Positions 42,156 through 52,194 of a stretch of 64,000 nt of DNA are shown in pieces (the stretch's first letter is position 1; the number at the start of each line of letters is the position of its first letter). The stretch is from positions 4,687,501 through 4,751,500 of the forward strand of contig JAEOAD010002712.1 in NCBI GenBank assembly GCA_036365145.1, written 5' to 3'. The stretch is from Orientallactaga sibirica. Its lineage: Eukaryota > Chordata > Mammalia > Rodentia > Dipodidae. The notes below the pieces were generated by a model that did not search any database, had not been told where the DNA came from, and saw only the letters and a program-made list of their open reading frames with translations. The position numbers were made by a program, and so were the translations under genes.

Positions 42156-42399
42156 TGGCTGGAGAGACAGCTTAGCAGTTAAGGTGCTTGCCTGCGAAGC
42201 CTAAAGACCCATGTTCTACTCTCCATATCCCATGTTAGCCAGATGCACAAAGTTGAATCAAGAGCAAGGTCACACATGCCCACTAGGTGGTACAAGCATC
42301 TGGAGTTTGATTGCAGTGGCTGAGGCCCTGGTGTGCCAATTCTCTCTTTCTCTTTCTCTCTCTCTCTCTCAAAATAATTAAAATAAATAAAGAAAAAAA
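42156..42399 (+). mobile_element. DIP-like SINE, long subtype with a CTCF-like core
   Basis: Same head as other DIPs, but about 30 extra bases lie between GCCAGATGCACAAAG and the GCATCTGGAG word: GAGCAAGGTCACACATGCCC followed by ACTAGGTGG. The target duplication GAAAATAATTTCCC flanks it (42142 and 42400). The insert holds CCACTAGGTGGTAC at 42280-42293, one change from the CTCF core consensus. Confidence 0.85.
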
Positions 42400-42414
42400 G
42401 AAAATAATTTCCCC

Positions 42415-43685
42415 TAGAATTTTGAATACTGTTAATTTTTCTAGTTCCATTCTTTTAAATGAGAAAACCAATACTATTTTGATTTCTGAGCTATTGTACA
42501 TGATTTTGAAAAAATCAGATATCCTTTTATTTATAGCCCTAAAATGTCAAAATGAGCTGAAGGGACCTTGGTACTGAGAAGGCATCATTTAGAAACACGT
42601 GTCACTCCGAGTGGGGCATTCTTGTGAATGGTTTCTGTGTCACATCCTCCCTGCCCCTTTTCTCACTTGTTCCCTCTAGACTTCCTATCATATGGATATT
42701 GTGTTTTCTCTATTGCTCTTCTAAATGTCTACATCTTGTCTACCTTTTCCATCTGTCTTGTTCTTCCTCCTAAGAGATTAACTTAATGTTATTTCACAAT
42801 CATTCTCTGCTACTCTATGTTTAAGTGAGAGGCACAGCGAAGCTGAGTGGAGCCTTTGTGTGATGGGGCTTTGGGAACGGTGACCTTCCTTGCAGGGTGG
42901 CTGGCCTATAGTTATAGTGCCCTCCACAGTGGTGTGTTGTCTTTTCTCTTGTGTTGGTCAATTTTCCCAGAGGCAATTCTTCCAGTCTGCTTGGGGGGTG
43001 TCAACGTGGAGAGCGTCATTCTTGAGTCAAATCCAAGAAGGGCCAGTTACGTTTGAGTTTGCAGATCCTCCACAGGCTCGGGTGTTCCCTAGCTGTGGAG
43101 CTCTTCTGGGAGGTGATGGAAACTGTCAGAGATGGGGTTTAGCTGGTGGGTGGAGGACAGTAGGAGCAGGCTTTTGAAGGTTATACTTAGCCATGGCTTC
43201 TGCTGCTATCTCAGTGTTTGGGTCTGCTGTGATGTGAACAGCCTCCTCCACACACTCTGGAGGCATGCCCATGAGCGCCCACTCTACCTGCTGGGCCACG
43301 ATGGACAGAAACCCTCTGAAATCAGGAGCAAATCTTCTCTTGTTTCTTTTAGGCACTCTATCACTGGAACCTGAAAGGTCACTAATTCACCGTTCACACT
43401 CAAATTCTGTTTTCACTGGTCACACTCAGAACCCATTTTCACTAATTGACCATTCACACCCAGACTGGTTTCCGTCGTGGCTTCCTGATTTCGGTGGCTT
43501 GTCACTGGAATACCACTTCTAAGGAGTCTACTGGGGTGCAGAAAGGGTCATCTTTATTTGGGGAGGGGAAGGACTCTGAGGGTTCTACCTGCTTCCTATA
43601 TACACCTGGGCATCCTTTGGGGACACGACTCCTCCTAGTTCATTGCTGGGTGTGTTTCAGCTTTGTTTCTAGGTAACTTACCACT
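42415..43685. other. Unidentified sequence, possibly old retroviral remnant
   Basis: No firm feature. A minus-strand frame at 43356-43129 (MPKRNKRRFAPDFRGF to the Pro-rich HPPAKPHL) looks more protein-like than most, but I cannot assign it; a decayed gag-like remnant is one possibility. At about 43367-43460 the words ACTAATTCACCGTTCACAC and ACTAATTGACCATTCACACC suggest a short imperfect tandem repeat. Confidence 0.25.
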
Positions 43686-44031
43686 TGTTGCAGTCAGGTT
43701 TGCATTGCTGACAGAAATCACACGACCAAGAGCAGTTTGTGGGAAAAAGGCTTATTTTAGCTTACAGACTCTAGGAAAAGCTCCATGATGGCAAGGGAAA
43801 ATGATGGCATGAGCAGAGGGTGGACATCACCTCCTGGGCAACATCAGACGGACAATAGCAACAGGAGAGTGTGCCAAACACTGGCAAGGAGAAACTGGCT
43901 ATAATACCCATAAACCTGCCCCCAACAATACACTGCCTCCAGGAGGTGTTAATTCCCAGATCTCCACCAGCTAGGAACCTAGCATTCCAAACACCTAAGT
44001 TTATGGGGGACACCTGAATCCAACCACCACA
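43686..44031 (-). mobile_element. Solo MaLR-like LTR, antisense
   Basis: Reads TGTTGCAGTCAGGTTTGC to CAACCACCACA on the plus strand, so the element runs leftward from TGTGGTGGTTG to CTGCAACA. Near-matching 5-base flanks CCACT and CCATT. Very similar to 47114-47464 and 49138-49347 and to the sense copy at 49348. Confidence 0.82.
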
Positions 44032-44204
44032 CCATTCAAGTATCTGGTCTCTAAATTCTAACACATTTCAGTGCAGCCTCCTCTTTTTCCTAATTGCTTG
44101 TACAGATTTAGGTCTTTTGGGTATGTCTCTACCTCTGTGTTAGTGAGGCCATGAAGGTAAACACACAAGTTCCGTGTGGTATATTCCATCAGGGGGTTGT
44201 CTTG

Positions 44205-44302
44205 CTGAAGGTAGGATGATTGCCATAAGTTCAAGGCCTGTCTGGGGCTACAGAGTGAATTCTAGGTCATTCTGGGCTAGAGAAAGACCCTGCTTCAAGC
44301 CC
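44205..44302 (+). mobile_element. B1 right-part fragment, sense
   Basis: GAAGGTAGGATGATTGCC, AAGTTCAAGGCCTGTC, TTCTAGGTCATTCTGGGC and GAAAGACCCTGCTTC; the B1 head is missing. Confidence 0.75.
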
Positions 44303-44318
44303 CTTTCCCCCTAAAAAA

Positions 44319-44449
44319 GTGGGTATAGTGGTGAAAGCCTTTAATTCCAGTACTCTGGAGGTTGAGATAGGAGGATCACTGTGAGTTGGAGAAGTGAGTT
44401 CTAGGTCATCCAGGCTACAGTGAGACCCTGCTTCAAAAAAAAAAAAAAA
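44319..44449 (+). mobile_element. B1, sense
   Basis: GTGGGTATAGTGGTGAAAGC through GTGAGACCCTGCTTC plus a poly(A) tail. A DIP follows immediately. Confidence 0.85.
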
Positions 44450-44451
44450 TC

Positions 44452-44646
44452 GGGCCTGGAGAGATGGCTTAGCGGTTAAGTGCTTGCCTGTGAAACCTAA
44501 GGACCCCAGTTCAAGGCTCGATTCCCCAGGATCTACATACGCCAGATGCACAAGGTGGCACATACATCTGTACATTCTCTAGCTGCCTCTTTTTCTGTCT
44601 GTTGCTCTCAAATAAATAAACAAATTTTACAATTATTTTTAAAAAT
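44452..44646 (+). mobile_element. DIP-like SINE, sense
   Basis: GGGCCTGGAGAGATGGCTTAG head, GGCTCGATTCCCC B box, GCCAGATGCACAAGGTGGC body, CTCAAATAAATAAACAAA tail. The GCAGTGGCTGG section is shortened. Confidence 0.88.
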
Positions 44647-46224
44647 CCTTGCATTCCCTTTATTTACCGCAGTTTCTCTTTGTATATTTGTAACAATTAC
44701 AATAACTTTGAAAACTGTAACCAGTATAAAGTTTCTCCTGAAGTGATGCTCTGCGTCCCTCCTCATGGAGTCAGGGTTTCTCCACTTTGCTCAGTTCTAT
44801 CGAGCTCTTTTTCTCCATGTGGATGGGAGATGAGCTTTGAAAGCCTTTCTCAGGAGGCAACATGCCAAACCTCCCTTCCTTTGCAACACCACAGCCTGGA
44901 GACCTGGTCAGGAGACCTGAGATGGTGCTGGATGGAGGATTAGTAGATGAACTAGGGATGTTCCAGAGGAAATGCAAGCCTGGACCCCTGAGTAGTTACC
45001 CAGCCATAACAGTCCATTTTAGTGTCAGTACAGTGTGCTTGGAGCTTTCAGGATGCCCCGGAGTCTGCAGTGGGTGAAGGCAGAGTGAAGGGGACTCTCA
45101 ACCCCCAAGCTTGCATGCTGGGTTGGGTGGATGGAGATCAGCCTACTGCCAGCAGCTGACAGGAACTGAGCAGTTTTGTCTACTGTGACAAGCTGCTGTT
45201 GTAAATAACGGCTGATTAAAACCCTTTACAGCCCTGCTCCGTGCTAAGCACATCACCTGGGTTCGCTCTTTGTTCACAGCACTGTTGTGTGAGAGACTCT
45301 CACAGACGAGTCATTGCAGAAGACAAATGTCTTGCTCTTGATGACCTGTTAGGCTTATAGGAGGACAGGAGTTGGGATCACAAGGTTCTTACACCTCTGC
45401 AAGACTGTCTCCAGACCTGTTTCTTTCCTGTATATACGCAGAGCCTCTTTGCTCCACGCACACAGGGTGGACGTGAGCCACCATCTCCACGCACACAGGT
45501 GGACGTGAACCATCTCCGTGCAGATGTGAACCACCACCATCACCTTCAGAGACTGGGTTCTTGCAGTGTTCACTTCCACTGAACAGAGAAGCCGAGGTTT
45601 TGGGGTAAAAGTCTGGGCTCTGCCACCTGCCCCAGCACACCAACAGTGAAAAGCAGAGAAAGGGAACTTATCCAGGGTGGCCACACTGGGAAGAGGAATA
45701 AATAGAAAGGTCAGGGACCCCAGGTCCATATTTGTGTATGATGTGTGGTTAAGTTGAGGAAGGAGGAAAGAAGGATGGAGAGTGAAGCCGTCCTGGGGGA
45801 TGTGGGGCCTGCCCATCACCTTCTCAGTTCCCGTTCTGCAGGGTGGTCTGAGAAGTCCTTATGTGGGTCACCCCGGAGATCAAAGTTGGTCCTACAAGAT
45901 GGTTACTTCTGCGCCTGGCTGTGGCCATGCCATCACGGATAATCACCTTTATCTGGGGTGGGCATGGGGAGTGTCCTGCCAGGTTCTGCTGTTCTGAGAA
46001 TATAAGAGAGGCTAGGAACAAAACATCACTATACCTGCAATGAGAGTTAAGGAGACAGACAGACACAGGATGAAGGTAAACATGCCCGTCTTCCTCCTGC
46101 CTTACTGCTCTGTGGGCTAATCAGAGGAAGCCTGTGTCTTTGGCAAAGGCAGCGGATAAGTGCATCAGTTAGGCACCTGAATTTTTAAAATTTTATTAGG
46201 GAATAATTTACATAAAAGTTACCC
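44647..46224. other. Unique intergenic sequence with a small tandem duplication
   Basis: No gene. At about 45457-45540 an imperfect repeat of roughly 30 bases occurs (CACGCACACAGGGTGGACGT, CACGCACACAGGTGGACGTG, then a shorter GCAGATGTGAACC). The frames across 45355-45942 have no recognisable domain. Confidence 0.4.
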
Positions 46225-46425
46225 GAGGGCTGGAGAGATGGCTAGTGGCTAAGGTGCTTGCCTACAAAGCCTGAGGGCCCATGTTTGACTCTCTAGGTCT
46301 CACGTAAGCCAGACATACAAGGTGACTGACTTAAGCACGCAAGGTCACACATGCCCACTAGGTGGCACATGTGTCTGGAGTTTGACTACAGTGGCTAGAA
46401 GCCCTGGCGGGCCAACTCTCTTCCT

Positions 46426-46478
<53 letters not shown>

Positions 46479-46520
46479 CCTCTTATAAAAAAGGGCAGTC
46501 TGTTGGGCTTGGCTCCCCCA
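46225..46520 (+). mobile_element. DIP-like SINE, long subtype with a perfect CTCF core match
   Basis: GGGCTGGAGAGATGGCTAGT head, the ~30-base insert of the long subtype, long (TC)n tract and TATAAAAAAGGG. The exact target duplication AAAAGTTACCC lies at 46214-46224 and 46521-46531. About 30 extra bases after the tail (GGCAGTCTGTTGGGC...) lie inside the duplication, so they moved with the element or are tail decay. Confidence 0.9.
46355..46368 (+). promoter_or_regulatory. CTCF core-like motif in a DIP SINE
   Basis: CCACTAGGTGGCAC fits every position of the core consensus CCASYAGRKGGCRS. It lies in the insert that distinguishes the long DIP subtype. Occupancy is untested. Confidence 0.55.
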
Positions 46521-46809
46521 AAAAGTTACCCTATTTGACAGTAAGTGCACCAAGATAAGCAACCACACCTATATCCACTATTAGAAGATATTCATCGTCC
46601 TGGTCACTTCTACATGTTCATTAATAGAAGGGCCACATCACCACCCTCAGGCCTGACAGCCCGGACAGTCCTGACACCTCTGTCCACAGACATTTTTCTT
46701 TTTAATATATTGCAAAATAAATGAGGCATGATGTGGGACTTGTACCATTGGCTTATTTTCACTTAGCAGAACATTTTTGGGTTATGGTAAGTTTCAATTT
46801 ATTCTTTTA

Positions 46810-47003
46810 TTTATTTTTTAGCTTTTTGTTTGTTTGTTTGTTTGTTTGTTTGTTTGTTTGTTTGTTTTGAGGTAGGTCTCACTCTAGCTTAGGCTGACCT
46901 GGAATTCACTATGTAATCTCAGGGTGGCTTTGAACTCACAGTGATCCTCCTACCTCTGCCTCCCGAGTGCTGGGATTAAAGGTGTGTGCCACCATGTCTG
47001 GCT
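46810..47003 (-). mobile_element. B1, antisense, with (TTTG)n tail
   Basis: Eight or nine TTTG units form the reversed tail, then GAGGTAGGTCTCACTCTAGC to CCACCATGTCTGG. The 15-base duplication CAATTTATTCTTTTA is at 46795-46809 and 47004-47018. Confidence 0.93.
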
Positions 47004-47113
47004 CAATTTATTCTTTTAAATAGCTGAATACTCTTCCGTTGTGTGCATACACCACATTTTGCTCATCTACACACTATTTAATCAACATTTGAATTGTTTC
47101 TGTTCTTCAATGT

Positions 47114-47464
47114 TGTTGCAGTCAGGTTTGCATTGCTGGCAGAAATCACCCAACCAAGAGTAGCTTTTGGGGAAAAAAAGGGTTTATTTTGGCTTACAGA
47201 CTTGAGGGGAAGTTCCATGATGGCAGGAGAAAATGATGGCATGAGCAGAGGGTGGACATAACCTCCTGGCCAACATCAGACGGACAATAGCAACAGGAGA
47301 GTGTGCCAAACACTGGCAAGAGGAAGCTGGTTATAACACCCATAAGCCCGCCCCCAACAATACACTGCCTCCAGGAGGTGGTTAACTCCCAAATCTCCAT
47401 CAGCTGGGAACTTAGCATTTGGAACACCTAAGTTTATGGGGGACATCTGAATCAAACCACCACA
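47114..47464 (-). mobile_element. MaLR-like element, 3' LTR (minus orientation)
   Basis: Plus strand runs TGTTGCAGTCAGGTTTGC to ATCAAACCACCACA. It is followed rightward by internal sequence rather than flanking DNA, so it is the downstream LTR of a minus-strand element that extends to about 49347. Likely left target word is AATGT at 47109-47113. Confidence 0.78.
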
Positions 47465-47621
47465 CTCTGCCCCTGGACCCCACAAAATGCAATGCATTCA
47501 TCCAACTTTAGGAGTTCCATTTTTTTTTAATCAATGCTAATGATTTTCATACATCCCCATAGTCCAAGATCTTTTAACTGAGCCATAATACCAAAAATAA
47601 TCCTTAAAAAACCCATAATGG

Positions 47622-47847
47622 GGGCCTAGAGAGATGGCTTAGCAGTTGTGCACTTGCCTGTGAAGCCTAAGGACCCCAGTTCAAGGCTCAATTCCCCAGG
47701 ACCCATGTAAGCCATATGCACAAGGTGGTGCATGCATCTGGAGTTTGTGTGCAGTGGCTGGAGGCCCTGGCATGCCCATTTTCTATCTATCTGCTTCTTT
47801 CTCTTTCTGTCTATCGCTCTCAAATAAATAAATAAATAAAATAAATA
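47622..47847 (+). mobile_element. DIP-like SINE inside the MaLR
   Basis: GGGCCTAGAGAGATGGCTTAG head and (AAAT)n tail. ACCCATAATGG at 47611-47621 and 47848-47858 is an exact duplication. Confidence 0.93.
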
Positions 47848-47944
47848 ACCCATAATGGCACAGAGTGAACATTCACACTGTAAAAGATGGCGTTAGATTT
47901 AGCAAAGAAATATTCAACCAATATGAGATTTAAACAGGGCAAAC

Positions 47945-48209
47945 AGGCTGGAGAGATGGCTTAACGGTTAAGCACTTGCCTGTGAAACCTAGGGACCCCG
48001 GTTCGAGTCTCTATTCCCCAGGACCCATGTAAGTCAGATGCACAAGGTGGTACATGCATCTGGAGTTTGTTTGCAGTGGCTGGAGGCCCTGGTGCACCCC
48101 TTCTCTCTCTCTCTACCTCTTTTTCTCTGTCTGCCTGTCTGTCACTCTCAAATGAATAAGTAAAAATAAACAAAATAATTGTTTTTTTTTTTTAAAAAAA
48201 ACAACAAAA
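47945..48209 (+). mobile_element. Second DIP-like SINE inside the MaLR
   Basis: AGGCTGGAGAGATGGCTTAAC head, long TC tract, A-rich tail. The 13-base duplication AAACAGGGCAAAC at 47932-47944 and 48210-48222 is exact. Confidence 0.94.
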
Positions 48210-49137
48210 AAACAGGGCAAACATCAAACTCTGTAACTCCAAGTCTAGCAACTCTAGCCAGAGACAAGTCTCCACATCCGATAATTCTAATCAGCAACAA
48301 GTCTCTGGAGTTCCATTCTGCCCCTCCAGCTAGGCTACTCACAGTCCTGGAAAACTTCATCCAGGGCTGGCAGCTCTCTTTAGCAGCTGTCTCATGGTCC
48401 CGGCATCTCCACTGAGTTTCCACTGCAACACACACTTCATCTTCATGGCTCCATTGGGTCTCCATGCAGGCATCCAGCAAAACTGCTTCACACTGCCCAT
48501 GGCCTTTTCCAAAACACAAGACCATGTTGCATATTCAATAACCCTCTCTTTCCTGTATTTATTATACTCCATAATACCAGGTAGAGTGCCAATTTGTTAA
48601 TCCAGGAGGGAATAAAGCAGACTTTGAAGAACAGGACACTCCTTCAGCATTCAGACTCTTTCAAAGGACTGTATTTTTTTCTGTCATCCCAATGCATGTC
48701 AGCTGGCCTGATCTCAATGGTTGTAATCTCTCATACAATTGCAGCTGAACAGGCAGAAGGTTTGGCCCCAAGATTTCATTTTTTCTGTGCCATATCCCTC
48801 TGCTCACATTAGTCTGTTTCTATGAAAAGCAACCCTGCACAAGTTCTCAGGACACAGGCATAACAGCAAGCCTCTCACACAAACTGCTTCTAGCCCAGTC
48901 CAAGCAAAGCTCCTTTCACCCTCATAAGCCAAACCTCACAGTCCATAGTTCTTACTGCATTAAGGTCTTTCAACTCTGACCAGAATAGTCCATCAAGCTG
49001 TACTTACAGCACTGCAAGGCGTCTCTTAGGCCAAGGTTTCAAATCCTTTCACATTCCCCTTGAAAATCAGCTCCAAAAGGCCAAAGCCACACAGATGCCT
49101 AGTATCAAATGACCCCATTCCTCAGTACCAACATTAC

Positions 49138-49347
49138 TGTTGCAGTCAAGTTCGCATTGCTGGCAGAAATCACCTGACCAAGAGCAGCTTTTGGGAAAAA
49201 GGGGTTTATTTTGGCTTATAGACTTGAGGGGAAGCGCCATGATAGCAGGGGAAATCAATGGCATGAGCAGAGGGTGGACATCACCCCCTGGTCAACATAA
49301 GGTGGACAACAGCAACAGGAGAGTGTGCCCAACACTGGCAAGGGAAA
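49138..49347 (-). mobile_element. MaLR-like element, truncated 5' LTR (minus orientation)
   Basis: Plus strand TGTTGCAGTCAAGTTCGC through AACACTGGCAAGGGAAA matches 47114-47330 and 43686-43895, then stops about 140 bases short of the expected end. A sense-oriented LTR of the same family starts at the next base. Confidence 0.75.
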
Positions 49348-49668
49348 TGTGGTGGTGTGATTCAGGGGTCCCCCATAAACTTAGGTGTCCTGAATGTTAG
49401 GTCTCCAGCTGATGGCAATTGGAAATTAACGCCTCCTGGAGATGGTGTATTATTGGGGGCAGGCTTATGGATATTATAGCCAGTGTCCCCTTGCCAGTGT
49501 TTGTCACACTCTCCTGTTGTGGTTGTCCTCCTGATGTTGGCCATGAAGTGATGTCCACCCTCTGCTCATGCCATCATTTTCCCTACCATCATGGAGCTTC
49601 CCCTTGAGCCTGTGAGCCAAAATAAACCTTTTTATCCCCATAAGCTGCTCTTGTTTGGATCATTTCTT
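49348..49668 (+). mobile_element. MaLR-like LTR, sense, abutting an antisense copy
   Basis: TGTGGTGGTGTGATTCAGGG start, then CCCCCATAAACTTAGGTG, CTCTGCTCATGCCATC, CATGGAGCTTCCCCTTG and an AATAAACC poly(A) signal region. The last 20-30 bases (CTGCAACA end) are lost or replaced. Together with the antisense piece it makes an inverted repeat with arms near 49141-49343 and 49486-49668. Confidence 0.72.
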
Positions 49669-49707
49669 CCTCCCTCTCTTCTTCCTTTCCCTCAACTCTC
49701 TCTTTCT

Positions 49708-49921
49708 CTTTTTTCTTTGAATATGGTCTCATGTATCACGGGGTGGAACTGAACTCTCTACATAGCCAAGGATGAACTTGAACTTCTGATTCTCCTGCCT
49801 CCACCTCCCAATGCCGGAATGACAGGTCTGAGCCTCCACACAGCGTTTCAGGGAATCAACCTCAGGGCTTCATGCATTCTAGAAAAGCATTCTGCCAGCT
49901 GAATTCGTTATCCCCCCAGCC
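49708..49921 (-). mobile_element. B4-type SINE, antisense, diverged
   Basis: Reversed B1 part (GAATATGGTCTCATG, CTCTACATAGCCAAGG, CCTGCCTCCACCTCCCAATG) then reversed ID part (AATCAACCTCAGGGCTTCAT, GAAAAGCATTCTGCC, CCCCCCAGCCC). Confidence 0.65.
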
Positions 49922-50558
49922 CTCATTTTTTTCATGAATAGAGATTTAGGAGCTCAATGTTCTGAGGTACATGGTAAGTTTACATTTATCTAGGAAAAAA
50001 ACCACATTGCATTTTAACCCTCATTTTGGAGCAAGAACACAAGGTTTTCACCTTAAACTGAAGGAATTTCAAGAGTCATTAAGCCAGGCAGGCATTATAA
50101 ACTTGGAGTGGCAGTGTGCTCTCACCACAAGGAGTTCTGACTTGAGTCTCCAGGGATGACTTGTGAAGAACCTCTGTCCTCACAGAAGACAGGTCACCCA
50201 AGGTGCATTATATTTCAGGAAACTGGCAAAGACTGCAGAGAACAAAAGACTTTTCTGCTATATAAAATACCAACCAGAAAATCATCTCCCTCTACACAAA
50301 GGTATTCCAACTTTTCACTTCTCTGGGCCACATATTAAATACACAAATACTAACAAAAGCTAATGAGCAAAAAGGTCTGTGTGTAATTTTCCTAACACTC
50401 ACCACTCCAGATGAGCAAACTGCCCTCACTAATAATCTTAATTATATGCATTCCATTCAGAGAGTCTATTAAAATCATTTAGCAGATCCCAAGTTTTTGA
50501 TCACTATAAGGACAATGATTATATCAAAGTAATAAACTTCATTGATTAAAAAAATTAT
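49922..50558. other. Unique sequence, nothing recognised
   Basis: AT-rich, no gene or repeat supported. Confidence 0.35.
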
Positions 50559-50782
50559 GGGCTAGAGAGATGGCTTAGTGGCTAAGGTGCTTGCCTTCAA
50601 AGCCAAAGGACCCAGGTTCTATTCTCCAGGACCCCCTTAAGCCAGATGCACAAGGTAGTACATGTGTCTGGAGTTCGTTTGCATCAGCTAAAGGCCCTGG
50701 AACAACCATTCTCTCTCTCTGCCCACCCCATCTCTCTATCTGCCTCTCTCTTAAATAAATATATAAAAATAAAAATATTTTA
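50559..50782 (+). mobile_element. DIP-like SINE, sense
   Basis: GGGCTAGAGAGATGGCTTAG head, GGTTCTATTCTCC B box, GCCAGATGCACAAGGTAG body, CTCTTAAATAAATATA tail. Confidence 0.9.
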
Positions 50783-51439
50783 AAAATTTTATTATAAAAA
50801 GATTAACATAAAACTAGTGGGATATTTGACATTGCAGTTGAGAAGTGAATGCATCTGTCTCTGGTTGGGTGAAAGAAGCTGAGTTTCAGCAACTCCTCAA
50901 GGTGCTGGTCGGGTGTTTGGTTCTAATTTTCCTTAGTGGGTGAAAGCAGTAGCTCACAGATGTCAGCCCTGCCAAAAAGTGATGCCATGAATAAGGCACG
51001 AAGCAGGGGATATTTGTCTCTGGGAATAGAGGACTCACATTTTCTTTAAGTTGAATGTCAGATTGAAGTTCTGCATTCCATTTTAAAACTGGCAGAGAGT
51101 ACATTTATGTCACCTGAAAAAGAAGTCATGAGCATAGCAAAATGCTGACTATTATCTTGGTGATCCCAAGATCTGTTTCCAAGCGCTGGGATCAAGTCAA
51201 GAAGCAAAGGGCACACACTTTGACTGCTCACAGGACTCTGCTCAGCCAGTGTATCAGGGTGAGTAAACTTGTCTTTGAGCTTGACATGAGCCCAGTCTCA
51301 TTGGAAGACTGTTGTGATTTTAGTTTGAAACATTGTATATTGAATTTTGTTGTCACCTTGAAGATACAAGTCTAGCTCATTTAAGTGAATGGTTAAATCC
51401 ACTGAAAATGCTAAATCTATAAATCAGTTTTCATCACGT
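50783..51439. other. Unique sequence, possibly the far end of the hAT-derived pseudogene
   Basis: The hAT-like translation cannot be followed convincingly here, though the pseudogene may continue into it. No separate gene is seen. Confidence 0.3.
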
Positions 51440-51820
51440 TGTGGCATTAATTTTATTTTTGATACCATAAACAACTCGATAACCTGTCACAAATTGTAAA
51501 ATGTTTTCAACATTTGGCTTAAACTTAGCTGTCTTAACTTCAAAAAAGCAAACCATGTCACAACACACACTTTAAGGAATTCTTGGACTTGGTGAGGAAT
51601 TAATCTGCAGGCCCTTATGAAATTCAGTCATGATGGTGATTTGCATGACATCATCCAGTTTGATGTTTTTGTGCGTATACTTTCTTGATGTACTATGCAA
51701 CAACATTTCACTGGCTGTGAGTTTGGGGAGCAATAGAATCACCCAGTACCTTTACAAGTCCTTGTCTTTACCTCCCATGGTTAAGGTACCACCACTGACT
51801 GTGCAGGATATGATGACAAC

Positions 51821-52194
51821 TGTAGTAGTTTAAATGGATGTCCCCCAGTAGATTCAGGAGCTTATCAAATCTTGTAACTCAGATCTCCAGTCACTGGCTG
51901 GAGAGGGTGTCACTGTGGGAAGATTTTGATGCCTAGCCCTAAGGTATGTTTGGGAGGAATCTGGAATTCCAGTATAATGTATGCAGAATGCTTGAGCTCT
52001 GCCCAGGGTCCATGGAGTGTGCTTGCTTATGGTGCTGGTGGTGGTATCTCTCTGCATGGACCTGTGAAAGGGGGCCAGCTTCTTCACCATTATGGAACTT
52101 CCCCTGGATCTATAAACTTCAACAAATCCTGTTCCTCCCACAAACTGTACATGGTTTGGAAATTAATCCCAGCGATGTGAAGTTGATTACTACA
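51821..52194 (+). repeat. 5' LTR of the MaLR-like element
   Basis: 374 bases. Contains CATTATGGAACTTCCCCTGG and a CTTCAACAAATCC poly(A)-region counterpart of the solo LTR at 35937. TG at the start, CA at the end. Confidence 0.82.

Larger units (their letters stand above)
47465..49137 (-). mobile_element. MaLR-like element, internal region with two DIP insertions
   Basis: Sequence between two LTRs in the same orientation. Next to the right-hand (5') LTR the minus strand reads TTGGTACTGAGGAATGGGG (about 49115-49133), in the position of a tRNA primer-binding site. No open gag, pol or env is visible and the region is about 1.2 kb after removing the SINEs, as expected for a non-autonomous MaLR. 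Confidence 0.6.
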
